Assembly: GCF_000003815.2 (NCBI RefSeq)
Contig: NC_049990.1
Location: forward strand, 20,768,810 to 20,832,809
DNA length: 64,000 nucleotides
DNA from: Branchiostoma floridae
Taxonomy: Eukaryota; Chordata; Leptocardii; Amphioxiformes; Branchiostomatidae
Direction: 5' to 3'
A program made the position numbers and the translations under genes. Below, piece after piece: positions 34,675-47,002 of the stretch (its first letter is position 1; every line of letters starts with the position of its first letter). Under the pieces are notes generated by a model, which saw only the letters and a list, made by a program, of their open reading frames with translations, was not told the DNA's origin and made no database searches.

Positions 34675-36359
34675 ACTTGACCTGATCTAGAAAAGAAGAA
34701 AGAGATGTTGACAATAACTGAATTACAGAAATATGTGCCAGATATCAGCAGTGTTACTATATTATAAAGAATGCTTAACCACCGACTTGCCAGATATTGC
34801 CAAGAATCACATTTTCCAGTTGCAATATGACTTTACAAACTAACTGCAAGTATACATGGACTTTTGTATGGCGATAAATTATGATAAGGGAACCGATAAT
34901 TATATGTACAACCATGTCTGATCTTGGCATCTGTCGGGAACAATATTAAGCTTTTATTGTTTTTCCACCTCATCATAAATGAGATGTTCAATTTATGAGG
35001 AGTATTTTATTGCACATTCTGCTTTTGAAGAATGCTGTGTGTTACAGTGAGAGCAAGATGATATATTGCAAAATGATAACAAAATGTAGCTTTGCTTTCA
35101 TCACATTGTACCATGCAATTAACATATATATTGCGTTGTAATTTTTTTTTCTATTTCCTAAATTTGTTACAGTAACTGTTACTCATGCTTTGTTGTAGGA
35201 TAGCCTAAGAGTAACTCTTTTGGTTCAACTTTTCTCTTTTTGGAAATTTCAGATTGAGAAACAGAAACTAAGCAACCCTGCAATAGTCTTGACATTGCCT
35301 AATATGCAATCATTGTTAGTACCTTTTATTACTGACATTTTATGAGTCCATGGGGTGAAGTGGCACGGAATGGCATGGTCCTGTCACATTTTATCCCCCC
35401 CTTAAAGATCTATGTTATGCCTTTGTCTCAATTAATGTCTAAGTACAAAAAAAAGCCAAACTGTGCATTTTTTTTACTACATAATGTATTGGGATATTCT
35501 GCAGTTACCAATCACTATTTTTACAACCTTTTGAAATAGGGTTATAAAATCAATGAATATTGACTGAGTTATGATTATGTATATTATATAAAAGTGTAGG
35601 GAGATTGTGCATGCAAGTGACCCGTACAGTATTATGCGCACTGTTCTTCCAACCATGTTGCAATACTGTTACTTTTGCACTTGATTGAAAGTGAATAGAG
35701 TATAGCCAAAGGGAAACTTTAGGGTTATTTTGATGTGATCGTTAAGTTGAAGAACACAGCAGTAGTAACCTGGAGTGATTAGTCCTGGCCTTAAAATGGA
35801 TGGAAATTGTTTTGGAATTATGGAGTCCCAATTCACTTGACGCTTGTTAAATTTCACAGCTAGAGAGAACGGATTTATGAACTGCTTATTAAATTTGTCC
35901 ATGGTACATATAACTTTCAGTGTGGGCAGTTATAAGTTTAAAAGATTGTCTCGGAATTGCTCAATACAGTTGTTTTTAAGCACAGTTCAAGCCCCTAATA
36001 TTATGAAATTTAGTTATTGAAACTCATATTGATCAATTCAAAGACTAAAGGAGACTATTTTACAGAAAATGATATTTATGACAAATGGGGAATAAAACAG
36101 CATTAATCAGTTGTGAAATATCTCTGCGCAGAAAGAGTAATTATAATAACTGTCTTGGCCCCCTCTTTAACTATCAAAATGGACCAGTCCCAAGATTTCT
36201 GCAAGATGATTTGTAGTGTAATAAGAGTTTGTTTGGAGAGTGCCATACAGAGCCTTGAAGGGGAGTCTAAGTATACTGCAAATCCCTTCAATTACCAGTG
36301 GGAAGTCCACAGCTCAATCCAAAAGTCTCTTCAGCAGTGTCTACAAGGTTCCTCATTAT
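34675..36359. other. intron sequence before the island cluster
   Basis: AT-rich. One ATTGTCTC at 35945. A 118-codon frame at 36113-36469 has no recognisable motif. No repeat found. Confidence 0.4.
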
Positions 36360-36765
36360 CCTGGTTATCCTGTGGGCCATTTAGCACTTACGGTGAGTGT
36401 GTATGGCCTCCCACGGATACGGCCCCGCCCATATCATGTATATCGAATCGCTGCCGGGGAGAGGCGTAGTGGAGTGCAACGCTCGGCTCCAAGGACACAC
36501 ACGTGAGCCAGTCAGCGCGTGGTTCGGAGTCCAAGTAATTGTCTCTCCACACGGACTATCGGTGTAGGAAGATGCCAATGTCCATGTAATTTGCAAGTGG
36601 TTTTATTGATTCTGCTGACTGTCTGCTGCTAACAGGCCTGAGTGATGACAGATCGTCGGTCGGATTGTTTCTAGCAGAGAGGATTTGGATGAGGGATGTC
36701 TCTCGTTGCCATGGCTACACTGAGATGACTTCAGCCTCCTCGTAGACTGCTTTATCCCAGAAGGG
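36360..36765. promoter_or_regulatory. candidate cis-regulatory island
   Basis: A CpG-containing tract with CACACACGTGAG (E-box CACGTG), ATTGTCTC (36538) and GTTGCCATGGCTAC, a near-palindrome like RFX sites (GTTGCCATGGCAAC). No repeat structure seen. Composition-based inference. Confidence 0.3.
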
Positions 36766-37186
36766 AAAGTCTGTAATTTTTTTCCTTTGTGCATTTTGCA
36801 TGTCGATTTTTCATGTAGATGAGTTGCAGGGGTGAAGACCAGATGGCCTAACTTTGTTGCACGCGGTGTTCCCTAAAGTGCATGGGGATTTTTTTTCCAT
36901 TTTGGCATGCTCTGTTTCACGTCCAATCGTCAGGGGAACGGAAAATCAGACAGCCTTTTATGATTGTCATTCAGTATGCAGACACCTCGCTGAACGGACC
37001 ACATCATATTTTGCTTCCCGGCGAGTGCATTTGCTTTGTGTTTATGAGCACTAAGCGGTGAGCAGAGCATATTTTTTTTTCATCGTTCAAAATTACTTTG
37101 CAACGACTGTGAGCTAAGAGACTTCTTAGGTTTTCTGGTACCTTTTGCTAGATTTGTTATTTTGCACTTGAATTGGAACCCTATTG

Positions 37187-37738
37187 TCACATCAGTTGTG
37201 TAGCCACTGGCCCATGCAGACTTCCATTTTGCCGAGACAATTGTCTCATCCTGCGTAACCATTTGGACCCAGCGAATGCCACAGTGCCCTCAGTTTGAGA
37301 CAGCCAGGCTTTGATCCGTACCCTTGAATGCTGCCTATATTGACTTTCCGGTATAGTGGCTTCCACAAGCCCTGGGACCCCCTCTTGGACAGGTTTTCTT
37401 GGAGGAGCCCCTACCCCACGATGAAGACGCCATACATGCCCGTCTTGGAGTGCCATACGGAGATAACCTTCCGTACCGGATACCAGAACTCCTTGTCGGA
37501 GCTGTATCTTCAAGTTCTCCTCAATCAGAAGAATGGCGCGATCGTGCCGAAAAGAAGACGCTGCGTCTGTGGGAGTTGTAACCATCGTATCAGCTTTGCC
37601 TGTCGGGTATGTATTGTCGCTCTCAATAAATGATAGGCATGTTTGAAGGAAGGGGAAATTGTACTGACGACTGTTTCGCACAGGCGATAAATCGTGCGCC
37701 ACGAATGAGAGATTTGTCTCCCACTTTAATTGAACCAT
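37187..37738. promoter_or_regulatory. CpG-containing single-copy island with overlapping open frames
   Basis: The minus strand is open for 183 codons. The plus strand holds a frame starting after a TATAG (37356) that reads HARLGVPYGDNLPYRIPELL, then VGAVSSSSPQSEEWRD, then a stop at 37579. Neither matches a family I know. The island contains the 14-base palindrome GAGACAATTGTCTC at 37234. I favour regulatory DNA with low stop density over a gene. Confidence 0.3.
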
Positions 37739-38169
37739 TCGTTATTGTCAGTGTTGTCTCTATCCCAGGGAAGTAGTTACCAAACAATCTAACGGCAAAG
37801 ATATGTAACTGTTTCAAACAATAGCTATGATAAGTTTTATTACAATAGCTTGTTTTTCAAATGCTGCCCAATGTTTTATTATGGGAATTTTAGGGAAAAA
37901 AAGTTGGAAACAAGGATATTTATTATCTTGTGACATCTAAAAGCTTACTATCATATGTCACAGATATTACGTAATAATTTGTATTTGTTTTATGAACCAG
38001 TGTAACAAATTTTGGCAAAGACAAAAATTATATATAATGATATATACAGTACAAAATTTACTGCAGCTATATCATAATTGTGAACACATTAGTCGGTAAT
38101 TAGAATTACTAATCACAAAAGCTTTCAGGATTGTCCCATGAACAAACTTGTGGTGCAATAAATCCCCCC

Positions 38170-38440
38170 TTTGCTTGGCAGTAATTTGTTAAGTCCAATC
38201 AGCGGGCATTGTGCGGAATATCGTTACCGATTCCCGTTTGATAGTTGGCAGGGCGCTAGTTTCATTACGCGGCGTAGACGGGAGGTATTGGGGAGATCTG
38301 CGGAGCTGTGATGGAAATCGTGCGTGGTGACTCGCCATTGTGGAGGTCATGATTTCCCGCGAGGATTGTCTCCATTGTGGCGGCCGAACGCCCGCGCCTT
38401 TACGATGCACGCAGCGGCATGAAAGGAGCAATATGGCTTT
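38170..38440. promoter_or_regulatory. candidate cis-regulatory island
   Basis: A CpG-rich tract (GTTTCATTACGCGGCGTAGA, GTGGCGGCCGAACGCCCGCG) with ATTGTCTC at 38365 and a CCATTGTGG repeat (38334-38382). No gene frame is convincing. Confidence 0.3.
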
Positions 38441-41254
38441 TATCCTGAAGGAGAGATTGCGAAATTATAGGTTGTGAAGAAGCTTTGGAAATGGTGCCAA
38501 CATCTTAACAACCATAAAGGATAGAAGGGATGGGGGGAGGAGGGGAGGTCATCGCAGAGTTTAGAAACCAAAATATTTAGCTTGACTGTGGGACGCTACA
38601 ATAACTCAAGGAATAAGTTCTTTCTTGGTTTGTTTTGAGGAAATATTTGCAATGTCAGGTAGAATAAAAGTAAGGAAAATATCTGTTTGTCTTAAGTTGA
38701 TGTCGCTCATTCCATGAATGATTTAATTGTTGACGTATCGGCTAAAGAACTGTGTTCTGATGTCATAGTTGGTATGCAGTGTCACATTTGATTCACTTAA
38801 AATCCACAACAAGAGCAGAAACAAAGATGGAGCTCTATAGGGAGTTATACAACAATAATTAGCAAACTGTTATTAGTGTTAGCCTGTCTGACTTGCAATG
38901 AGTTCTGAGCTGGAAGTGCTTAACAAAAATTCTTGATGCAACTGGGAGAATACAAAATGAATGTTGACAATCTGATTTGTTTCCTTCTACTGAAATTCTA
39001 TGGAAAAGTTCCTTGATTGGAAAGTCTCTCATACATACTTATGAGTCATTTTAAGTATTGTGATAAACAAATCTGTTGATTTCAAGTTCAATGGTCCAGG
39101 CACTTGGAATTTACGGAAATGACAATGCTAACTGATTGCAAGCTTTCATGAATAAACAAAGGTTCAAACAAACATGTATATTACACATAAGTTACCAAAA
39201 TCTGTGCAACTAGCATTTTCCCCAACTACTGGTAACTTTCTATCTTATATTTACATATATAACCCATACCAACATCTTAAGGTTTACTGTAATTAAAAAT
39301 GTTCGTAATTATTCCTTCGGGATGTTAAATGTTACATTACTTTAATATTGCATTAGAAGATATACCATTCTTAAATATATAGCAATTGCTGATTCTGAAT
39401 GTTATTTGAACAGCAACGATGGAATCTCAAATTCCCCCCAAAATGTATTCATTTTACATTTCAAACCCTTTACTTGAGAGTGGGAGTAATCATATACCGC
39501 TTGTGATGTGGTAGAAAACTAGGTTTGCTATATTTACCAAAAGTAGTAATTGTAATCATTGGGCTGGGGGCGGTAGAAGAAATTGCAATATCAAGGGATG
39601 CTGAAAACCGTTATTGAGTTTCACAGTCGTAGAGATGGCATTTAGACTCCTCGAGGTGTAATAAGGAATGACGTCTTGTTTATGAACACGTCTTATATCA
39701 CGTCTGCCTCCTCCCTTGTGATTGGACGGTCGGAAAAGTGGATTACAGTCACCACATTGCACGATGATTATTGAAATTCATCAAGTCCCTCGGTGAGGAT
39801 TATACCTACAGTATAATTAAGAATTCTTGGCAAAATGATCGCCTGAAAATAACCTTTGGAAAGTTTCTGTCATTTTTTGATCATGTGATCATTTTGATCA
39901 TCTTCTCCCTACTGCTTTAAACGTACTAGATAGTGTTTAGAATTTTATCTAACTTTGTGATATTTTTTAATGTCATCAACAGTGCCACAAAACTTTTAAA
40001 AAAGCCTTTTGAAGTCAGTCTATCAAAATAGGCTTTCCTGGAGCTTTCAAGAAGTTAAGAATTTCCAGAGGCTGCTCACATACTCTCCCGGGGAGATAAG
40101 TTTGAAATTCACACTATTTCTGTACTTAAGAGAGATCTTTGCTCCATAACATTTATGCTGAGAGAACAAAAAACAAGATCATTCTTTTGAAAAAAGATAT
40201 CTTTTTATCAATGAAATTCATAGGATACTCTCAGTGTCAAAGCTCTTGGCTGCAACGCCGCCGCCAGTGTATCGCATGTTCGGGGGTTATATCTCCGTAG
40301 CTAATGCAAAAAATCTCATTAATAAACAGTATCAGAGACTGAGGCAACTGAGTGAGTTATATTCTCTGGTACAGATTGGAATTGTTTTTGTTTTTTTTCT
40401 TTTCAGATTACTTCAAAACCTTAGAATCATTCAATCTTGGATGATTTTGCATTCAGATTGGAATTGTTACTATCATGGCAATTTAGAACCAAAAACCTTT
40501 CAGCCTTCAGCACAAAGATTGGCAGCCAACTTTCTATGACTGTTGAGATTTTGATCACGCATTATCTCTTCTCTCCTAATACACAACCTTGACACTGTAG
40601 GCAATAACAGTAGCAGTGTTTCACTTGCTATGCCAGACCTTGGTTTTCGTGTAATGAACATTCCGTACCGCAGTCCAGAGCAAATTGAACTACATGTGAT
40701 CAGAAAATTGGACATGATCGGTCGGTTGCCACAATGAATGTTAACTTCACTTCTTAACAGGGTGTGCATTTAAATTACAGTTGTCTTACTGGCATTATGG
40801 GATACAAAGTTTCTAAGAGTAGTGTGGTGAACATGTTGTTGTCAAGGCTTTCTGCAGCTCTAATTTTCAAAATTTTTGCTCTGAGATCGAAAATGAGAAC
40901 TTTTTACATTTGTGTGTCTTTTTAGTCACACTTGTACATGTTGCATGATATTCCCATTATGAAATCAAGGGTAGCTCGAATTCGAGTTAGAACACAGCAA
41001 TGCTGCCAACGTAGCACAGCTTCAGTGGTGATATACCCCCGTAAGTGTGTATAACACTGCACCTGCATTAAGACTACAAAAGTTTGCATCTTGCTAACTT
41101 AGATTACAATAACAGGAAAAACAAGAAGGCCAGTTGAACTCTGAAAACTGTCCCATGATATATGGTCAGGGCATTACTTAATTTTTGGGTCAACTTGAAA
41201 GAGGGTGAATCAATTTAATCATGAAAAAGATACTAAGCAGAATCAAACGCACAG
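38441..41254. other. intron sequence between islands
   Basis: Contains the 39.5 kb island, a TGATCATGTGATCATTTTGA palindrome cluster (39879-39903), and a unique GCTGCAACGCCGCCGCCAGT tract at 40247 that opens a 101-codon frame of no known family. Confidence 0.35.
39540..39790. promoter_or_regulatory. candidate cis-regulatory island
   Basis: Unique sequence with a CRE-like ATGACGTC (39668), CTTGTGATTGGACGG (CCAAT reverse) and TAAT cores. Composition-based inference. Confidence 0.25.
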
Positions 41255-41440
41255 TTTTAATGAAGCGTTACATCACGTGCCTATCTAATTTATCCCCGAA
41301 CAAAGGGAACCCTGATAATCCATTCCCATGGAGCTTTAGCGACTTTTGTCAGAAGTCGGAAAGAAGCCATGAAGGTCAAAAAGCGCCCCTTATCAGTCCC
41401 GGCATGATTTCCTGCTCTGTTTCTCCATATGAAAGAGATA
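41255..41440. promoter_or_regulatory. candidate cis-regulatory island
   Basis: Contains ATCACGTGCC (E-box), TGAAGGTCAAAA (NR5/ERR-like half site) and CTTATCAG (GATA). A 76-codon open frame here shows no known motif. Confidence 0.25.
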
Positions 41441-41919
41441 AGACATTTTGATTGACTACTTTTCTTGAAGACGTCTGTTCAGGAAGGTAGTTGTCTACTT
41501 GATTCCCATGCCCCGTCTCATTTAGATCTTATCCACATCTTGATTTGTGGGAAGAAGTCGGATTCAACATTCCCAAACCAACTGTAGAATTAGATTTCAA
41601 GATCTTATTAAGTGTGACGCTATTGACCAGAGAGTACAGCATTCACCAGTCCTTGCTTGCTTGGAAACTAGTTATAGTCTGTGGTCTTTGAAATAACTGG
41701 TATACATGACATTGTATGCTGGTCTGTCAGTCTGAAAACGTTTACTAAACTGTTGGCCCTCTTTCAGGAAGCTTTTGTAATGGCCTATTGTGTACAAATG
41801 TAGCTAGGATGTGGTGCAAATTAAACTCGTTCTGTTTGGCCAAACTCGAAGCGTATCACAAATGTATGCTCGAGATGTAAATGATGATTTTTTTATGATA
41901 GTTGATGATGCTTCACCAC

Positions 41920-42038
41920 TAGCCTGAGAACCATCCTCCGTACTGTAGTGACTGCTGGCTCGATCCTTTTGCTTGTAGTTAGCAATTATAGTGAAAGGAT
42001 TAAGAAAGCGGTCACTACAGAGGATGACACTCAGGCTA
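41920..42038. mobile_element. hairpin MITE, TAGCCTG family, copy 2
   Basis: A 119 bp element with ends TAGCCTGAG...CTCAGGCTA and inner CATCCTCCGTA against ACAGAGGATG. The flanks are a perfect 10-bp direct duplication, GCTTCACCAC, on both sides. Same family as 6173-6292. Confidence 0.85.
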
Positions 42039-42419
42039 GCTTCACCACGGCTTACGAATGTAGCCTGAAGCACACTGGCCCACCCCTACTTTTCTCGATA
42101 ACTCTTGTGAAACGTCAACTTGAAAAATTCTGATTCAAAATTTGTGACTTGACTCTTTGACAGTTATGACGCAATTTCAGGACTGGATTCCATTACCTTG
42201 CTTGCTTAGTGGGTCCACACAGCATCACTCTTCTACTAAAACCTACTTTCCATTCCTAAAACTAGCATATTAAGTTCTAGCCAATTTGAATGGCTCTTAC
42301 TCGTGATCCCTGGATCCTGGTACAAATTGGTCCCAGATCTACAGAGATTTCCGCCCAATATTGTACAGTCCCCCTGTCAATATTAGAGACAGGAAAACGC
42401 TGAAATATTGCACACTTCT

Positions 42420-42785
42420 GATATCACCAGACCTGAGGATGATCTCGGATTCGACACAAAGATGTCTTGTAGAGCCACATCCAATGAAGGGATAATACTC
42501 TCGCATCTACCGATTCAGCGTTTAAGAAATAGTTGGTTGAACATAACACGATATGCGCGGCCCTGACTACTGATGTTATTATACGTCGCACTTCATGACT
42601 ACCAAGTTCCCTAACATAATTGTAAATTCGGCATCTAACGTGTTGATCCCCCTAGACCACCATCCATGATTGCCGACTGGCATGAAATCATTTTCTCCCC
42701 GTGCCACCCGTGATAAATCAATGGCTCAGGGCACTTAATAGATGATCGCCATCAGCATCCTGTCCCAAACTGCCCTTGTCTGCTA
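42420..42785. promoter_or_regulatory. candidate cis-regulatory island left of the minisatellite
   Basis: CpG-containing single-copy tract (ATATGCGCGGCC, ATTATACGTCGCAC) directly abutting the 161-bp array. Composition-based inference. Confidence 0.2.
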
Positions 42786-42788
42786 ATT

Positions 42789-43930
42789 GTGTCACCAGTG
42801 TGGCCCTATTTTCAATCACTTGTGTAAAATCCATTGGCACAGTTTCAGGAAAACTTCGTGTTAGTTTTACTGGTTGAATGCGAACCACCTGTATTAACCC
42901 AGTGGGGGGTGTTGTTGAATTATGATTCATGTGGTCTTAAAATAAATGTGTGTCACCAATGTTGCGGTATTTTCAATCACTTGTGTAAAATCCATTGGCA
43001 CAGTTTCAGGAAAAGTTCTTGTTAGGTTTACTGGTTGGATGGTTGGATGTGAACCACCTGTATTAACCCAGAGGGGGGTGTTGTTGAATTATGATTTATG
43101 TGGTCTTAAAATAAATGTGTGTCACCAATGTTGCCGTTTTTTCAATCACTTGTGTAAAATCCATTGGCACAGTTTCAGCAAAACTTCTTGTTAGTTTTAC
43201 CAGTTGAATGTGAACCACCTGTATTAACCCAGAGGGGGGTGTTGTTGAATTATGATTCATATGGTCATAAAATAAATGTGTGTCACCAATGTTGCCATAA
43301 TTTCAATCACTTGTATAAAATCCATTGGCACAGTTTCAGCAAAACTTCTTGTTAGTTTTACTGGTTGAATGTGAACCACCTGTATTAACCCAGAGGGGGG
43401 TGTTGTTGAATTATGATTTATGTGGTCTTAAAATAAATGTGTGTCACCAATGTTGCTGTTTTTTCAATCACTTGTGTAAAATCCATTGGCACAATTTCAG
43501 CAAAACTTCGTGTTACTGTTAGTTTCACCGGTTGAATACGAACCACCTGTAGTAACCCAGAGGGGGGTGTTGTTGAATTATGATTTATGTGGTCATAAAA
43601 TAAATGTGTGTCACCAATGTTGCCATAATTTCCATCACTTGTGTAAAATCTATTGGCACAGTTTCAGCAAAACTTCTTGTTAGTTCTACCTGTTGGATGC
43701 GAACCACCTGTATTAACCCAGAGGGGGGTGTTGTTGAATTATGATTCATATGGTCGTAAAATAAATGTGTGTCACTAATGTTGCCATAATTTCAATCTCT
43801 TGTGTAAAATCCATTGGCACAGTTTCAGGAAAAGTTCTTGTTAGTTTTACTGGTTGGATGCGAACCACCTGTATTAACCCAGAGGGGGGTGTTGTTGAAT
43901 TATGATTCATATAGTCATTAAATGAATGTC
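42789..43930. repeat. minisatellite, 7 units of about 161 bp
   Basis: Each unit carries CACCAATGTTGCC, CACTTGTGTAAAATCCATTG, GCACAGTTTCAGCAAAACTT, GAACCACCTGTATTAACCCA and GAGGGGGGTGTTGTTGAATT. Seven CCACCTGTA blocks can be counted. One 161-bp unit is not a multiple of three, so each unit opens a similar ~60-codon frame in a new phase and then stops; these are not genes. Confidence 0.9.
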
Positions 43931-45306
43931 AGTGGTAAAGGGTGCAGTGATTTCAGGCTTTAGTTATGAATATGAGGGCTTTGTACATCTCGGAAATAAT
44001 GGACCTAAAGTATTCATTACCTCAGCTCAGGTCTTATGAAGATTTTATTAGTAATAATAATGAAATATTTTAAGACAGAGTCTGACAGTCTAGGTTGGTA
44101 GGACTGTAATGGTTGTCAAAGACACTGGTCTGAGGTCTGTGTATTAGTTGGAACAATGATCAACCTAGGACAGATATTGCCTTGATATATGTCATATACA
44201 AAAAAGTGTACTATGTGTACAAATGTAAGTACAGCTGTTTGAACTGCTGCCTCATTTTTTGTGTTTTAAAAGTTTATGATATAAGTTTGTATTATAACTG
44301 TGTACAGTTGACATACTGGACATGCATGTAAAATGCAAACATTGGAAACTGATTGTAATCTTTATCCATACAAAGTGTATGATCATGAAAGTGGAATCAA
44401 AATATATTCAGTGTCAGTGAACATTATATTTAGCTGCTCTTAGTACTATTCATTTTGAAGAGCAGCTCTACAAGTCCTGCCAACGTTTTGACCATGACAT
44501 TGTTCTATGCCTGACGTTTAAGCAGACTGCCTTGAGATTGAGTCATTCACCAACACCTTTAACAGCAGTGACGGACTGTCCAGGTAGCTAGTGTAATAGT
44601 GCCTCATCTCCCGAGGACCATTCTAGCTAAGACAATCAAATCTGTTTGCTGGAACGGTGCTCTTCGATTTTATTGGCCCGTGGTTTTGGACGCTTTCTGA
44701 AGGTTATTCCGGGGGTCTGTTGCAATCACTGCTACCGAGTAAATCATGTGCCCTTCTTTCTACAAGAAGAGCTGGTCTCTCAATTAGGGTAAAAGGTTGG
44801 GACATTTGAGAATGGAGACCATAACATAACAGGAGGTGGCGATAGGTCACCATCACAAAGGATTGGTACAATGTAGTCTGAGTAGGGCAAACTCCACTGT
44901 CTGGGGCTAATTGCCCCTCCACGCAATGTAGGACGAGCCGTAAGAAGCACGATTAAATCAGGCTATAGAGGATTGGATTTTGTAGAAGAAATATGTTTGT
45001 GCGTGGCTTTAGAGGTAGGCTGGTGCTTTTTCAGACACACATAAAGATAAGTGCTATTTTATCGCTGCGATTCTTTTCCCTGTTGATCAAAAGCCCAATT
45101 CTGAATATCAATTCAAGTCAACGTTAACACTGATTTTACTTTTCTCCATTTCCACCAGTACTGGTTGCTTGAAATTTGTTTACTTTCTCTCTTAGACTAG
45201 CAGAAAACAAATCAGTCCTAACTGTATGTAGAATAGCCAAGCTTTTATATTTTTTATCAAAAAGCCTGTTTTTTTTACCTTGAAGTACTCCATAGCTACA
45301 GCCCTA
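43931..45306. other. intron sequence after the minisatellite
   Basis: Nothing beyond the 44.6 kb island; the rest is AT-rich without repeats. Confidence 0.4.
44570..44950. promoter_or_regulatory. candidate cis-regulatory island
   Basis: Unique sequence with TTCGATTTTATTGGCCCG and GTACCGAG-like CpGs. No gene frame or repeat found. Confidence 0.2.
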
Positions 45307-45545
45307 AAGGTGGTATCTCACTGCACTTGGGGCACCAGTGCGACACTGCGGGGTTTGTTCACTGCGTCACTGTTGTTATTTTTGCCGATTTATTGTAATT
45401 TAATATTGTGTAATACGTAAAAATATGACTAGAAGGCAACAAAATACACAAAACGTACGAAAATTTGTACTTAAAAAATTCGTTGAGTAATCTTTCAAAG
45501 CCTGCAGTGCCACACCGGTGCTCCAATGCAGTGAGATACCACCTT
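45307..45545. mobile_element. AAGGTGGTATCTCACTGCA MITE
   Basis: 239 bp with 19-base ends AAGGTGGTATCTCACTGCA and TGCAGTGAGATACCACCTT; next to them GGGGCACCAGTG opposes CACCGGTGCTCC. No coding region. Confidence 0.8.
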
Positions 45546-45589
45546 GAGTGCTGAGTGCAGCATGTGTGCATCAGGGGACAGCTTGGACA

Positions 45590-45785
45590 TCGTTCGCTAC
45601 AGTAATCCAATCACAATGCCTTTAATTAAGTTCTACAGAAGACATTAGCGACAGATAGGGTCAGAATCAATCGACGGGGCAGGCCACAATCTTTCCGAAG
45701 GGACGGTGGTCATCACCGTCCAATCAATTCACATTTCTCGCAATCAGATTTTTACTGGCCCTGGAGGATAAAACTTGTGTCCTTC
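45590..45785. promoter_or_regulatory. candidate cis-regulatory island
   Basis: Contains GGGACGGTGGTCATCACCGT, whose GACGGTG and CACCGTC pair as a short palindrome, plus CCAATCAATTCAC (CCAAT/homeodomain-like). Unique in the window. Confidence 0.25.
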
Positions 45786-45902
45786 TTGTTGCAAATTATT
45801 AAAGGACCAAGTTAAGAAAACAAAACATAGTGCAATTTTACTATATATGATAATGTGAAGATAAATCTGCCATGTATACTATGTATGTGACTTAAGGGTT
45901 CT

Positions 45903-46112
45903 ATAAATGCATTTAAGTTCGCAGGGATTTAATTTGAATTCGCGGTAGTGGGAAAAATTACTTTTCGCTGTGGTTTTAAGTTTGCTGTTAGCACCATGCA
46001 CTGTAGTCTCTTAATGCCATGGATAAATGTTCGCAGTGGTTTGAAGTTCGCGGTGAAGCCGCAACCGAGAAAAACGCGAACATGAAACCACCTCGAACAT
46101 TTCTGCATTTAT
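45903..46112. mobile_element. short TIR element, ATGCATTTAAGTT family
   Basis: A 210 bp element with ATAAATGCA at the left and TGCATTTAT at the right as inverted ends, and internal TTCGCGGTAGTGG against CCACCTCGAA. It is a MITE lacking a coding region. Confidence 0.6.
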
Positions 46113-46392
46113 TATTACAGTAACTGGAATGATGCAAAAGTAAGATATGAAAGAATCTATTGCATGTAGAAAGTTGTGGTGATCACTTGATCTCCAGTAA
46201 TGTATAGTTTGATGTCTCCCTAGATGGTGATTTGAACTGTAACAATCCTGATATCATTTGTACTGATTTTGTACATCAATTTCAAAGAGGACCCTGAAGA
46301 CTCTAAATAGATTAGACTGACTCCCATTCTCAGAAGTTAAAGTGGTATTAAAACTTTTTTTCATAACTGCCCATCCAGATTTACAATGTAAC

Positions 46393-47002
46393 GTATATTC
46401 TCGAATAAAGTACGCACTTTTTAAATTTTTCAACACTGAAAAGGTGCTACAAGTTGTTGCCAAAGTCTGGGTGCGTACTTTATTTGAGGTTATTGCATGG
46501 CTAAATGGTAAAAGAGCCTAAAATAAAGCCAGTTGTAGCTACACTTCCAGGAAGGTTTCAAAACATACACATTGGAGTTGTCTTGGTGTTGTCTTACCAA
46601 AGAATTGTCTGAACATAATTTACATAAGAGTGGCATTTGCATACAATCCTTTTGAGTTAGTGACTTTGACAGTTGTACAACTGGTTTTCCCAGTTAGATG
46701 TACTAGCTGATTTCTTCTGCCAGTTCATTCTCAGTGATTTTTACAAGTTGCAGTAGGCAATCCACAAGTTTGAAGAGACAACTACAGTGTAACCCCAGGT
46801 TATTTCATGCAAGATAACCTGTGGAAAACATCATAAATTTAATTTAGCCAGTTCAAGGTCCGTCCAAAACTGGTGGAGAAGGGGTGCATACTTTATTTGA
46901 GTTTTTCCATTTTATCTTTCAGTCCCACAGATCTGTCTAAGACTTGCCCCAAATCAGGGGTGCGTACTTTAATTGGGGTGCGTACTTTATTCGAGAATAT
47001 AC
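46393..47002. mobile_element. TIR element, GTATATTCTCGAATAAAGTAC ends
   Basis: About 610 bp with 25-base perfect inverted ends beginning GTATATTCTCGAATAAAG and running into TACGCAC. The motif GGGTGCGTACTTTAT recurs inside in the same orientation as the right end (46469, 46885 with one change, 46960). Non-autonomous. Confidence 0.75.

Noticed and set aside
42789-43930. A CRISPR-like array
   Set aside because: Units repeat along their whole length with no unique spacers; a eukaryotic minisatellite.
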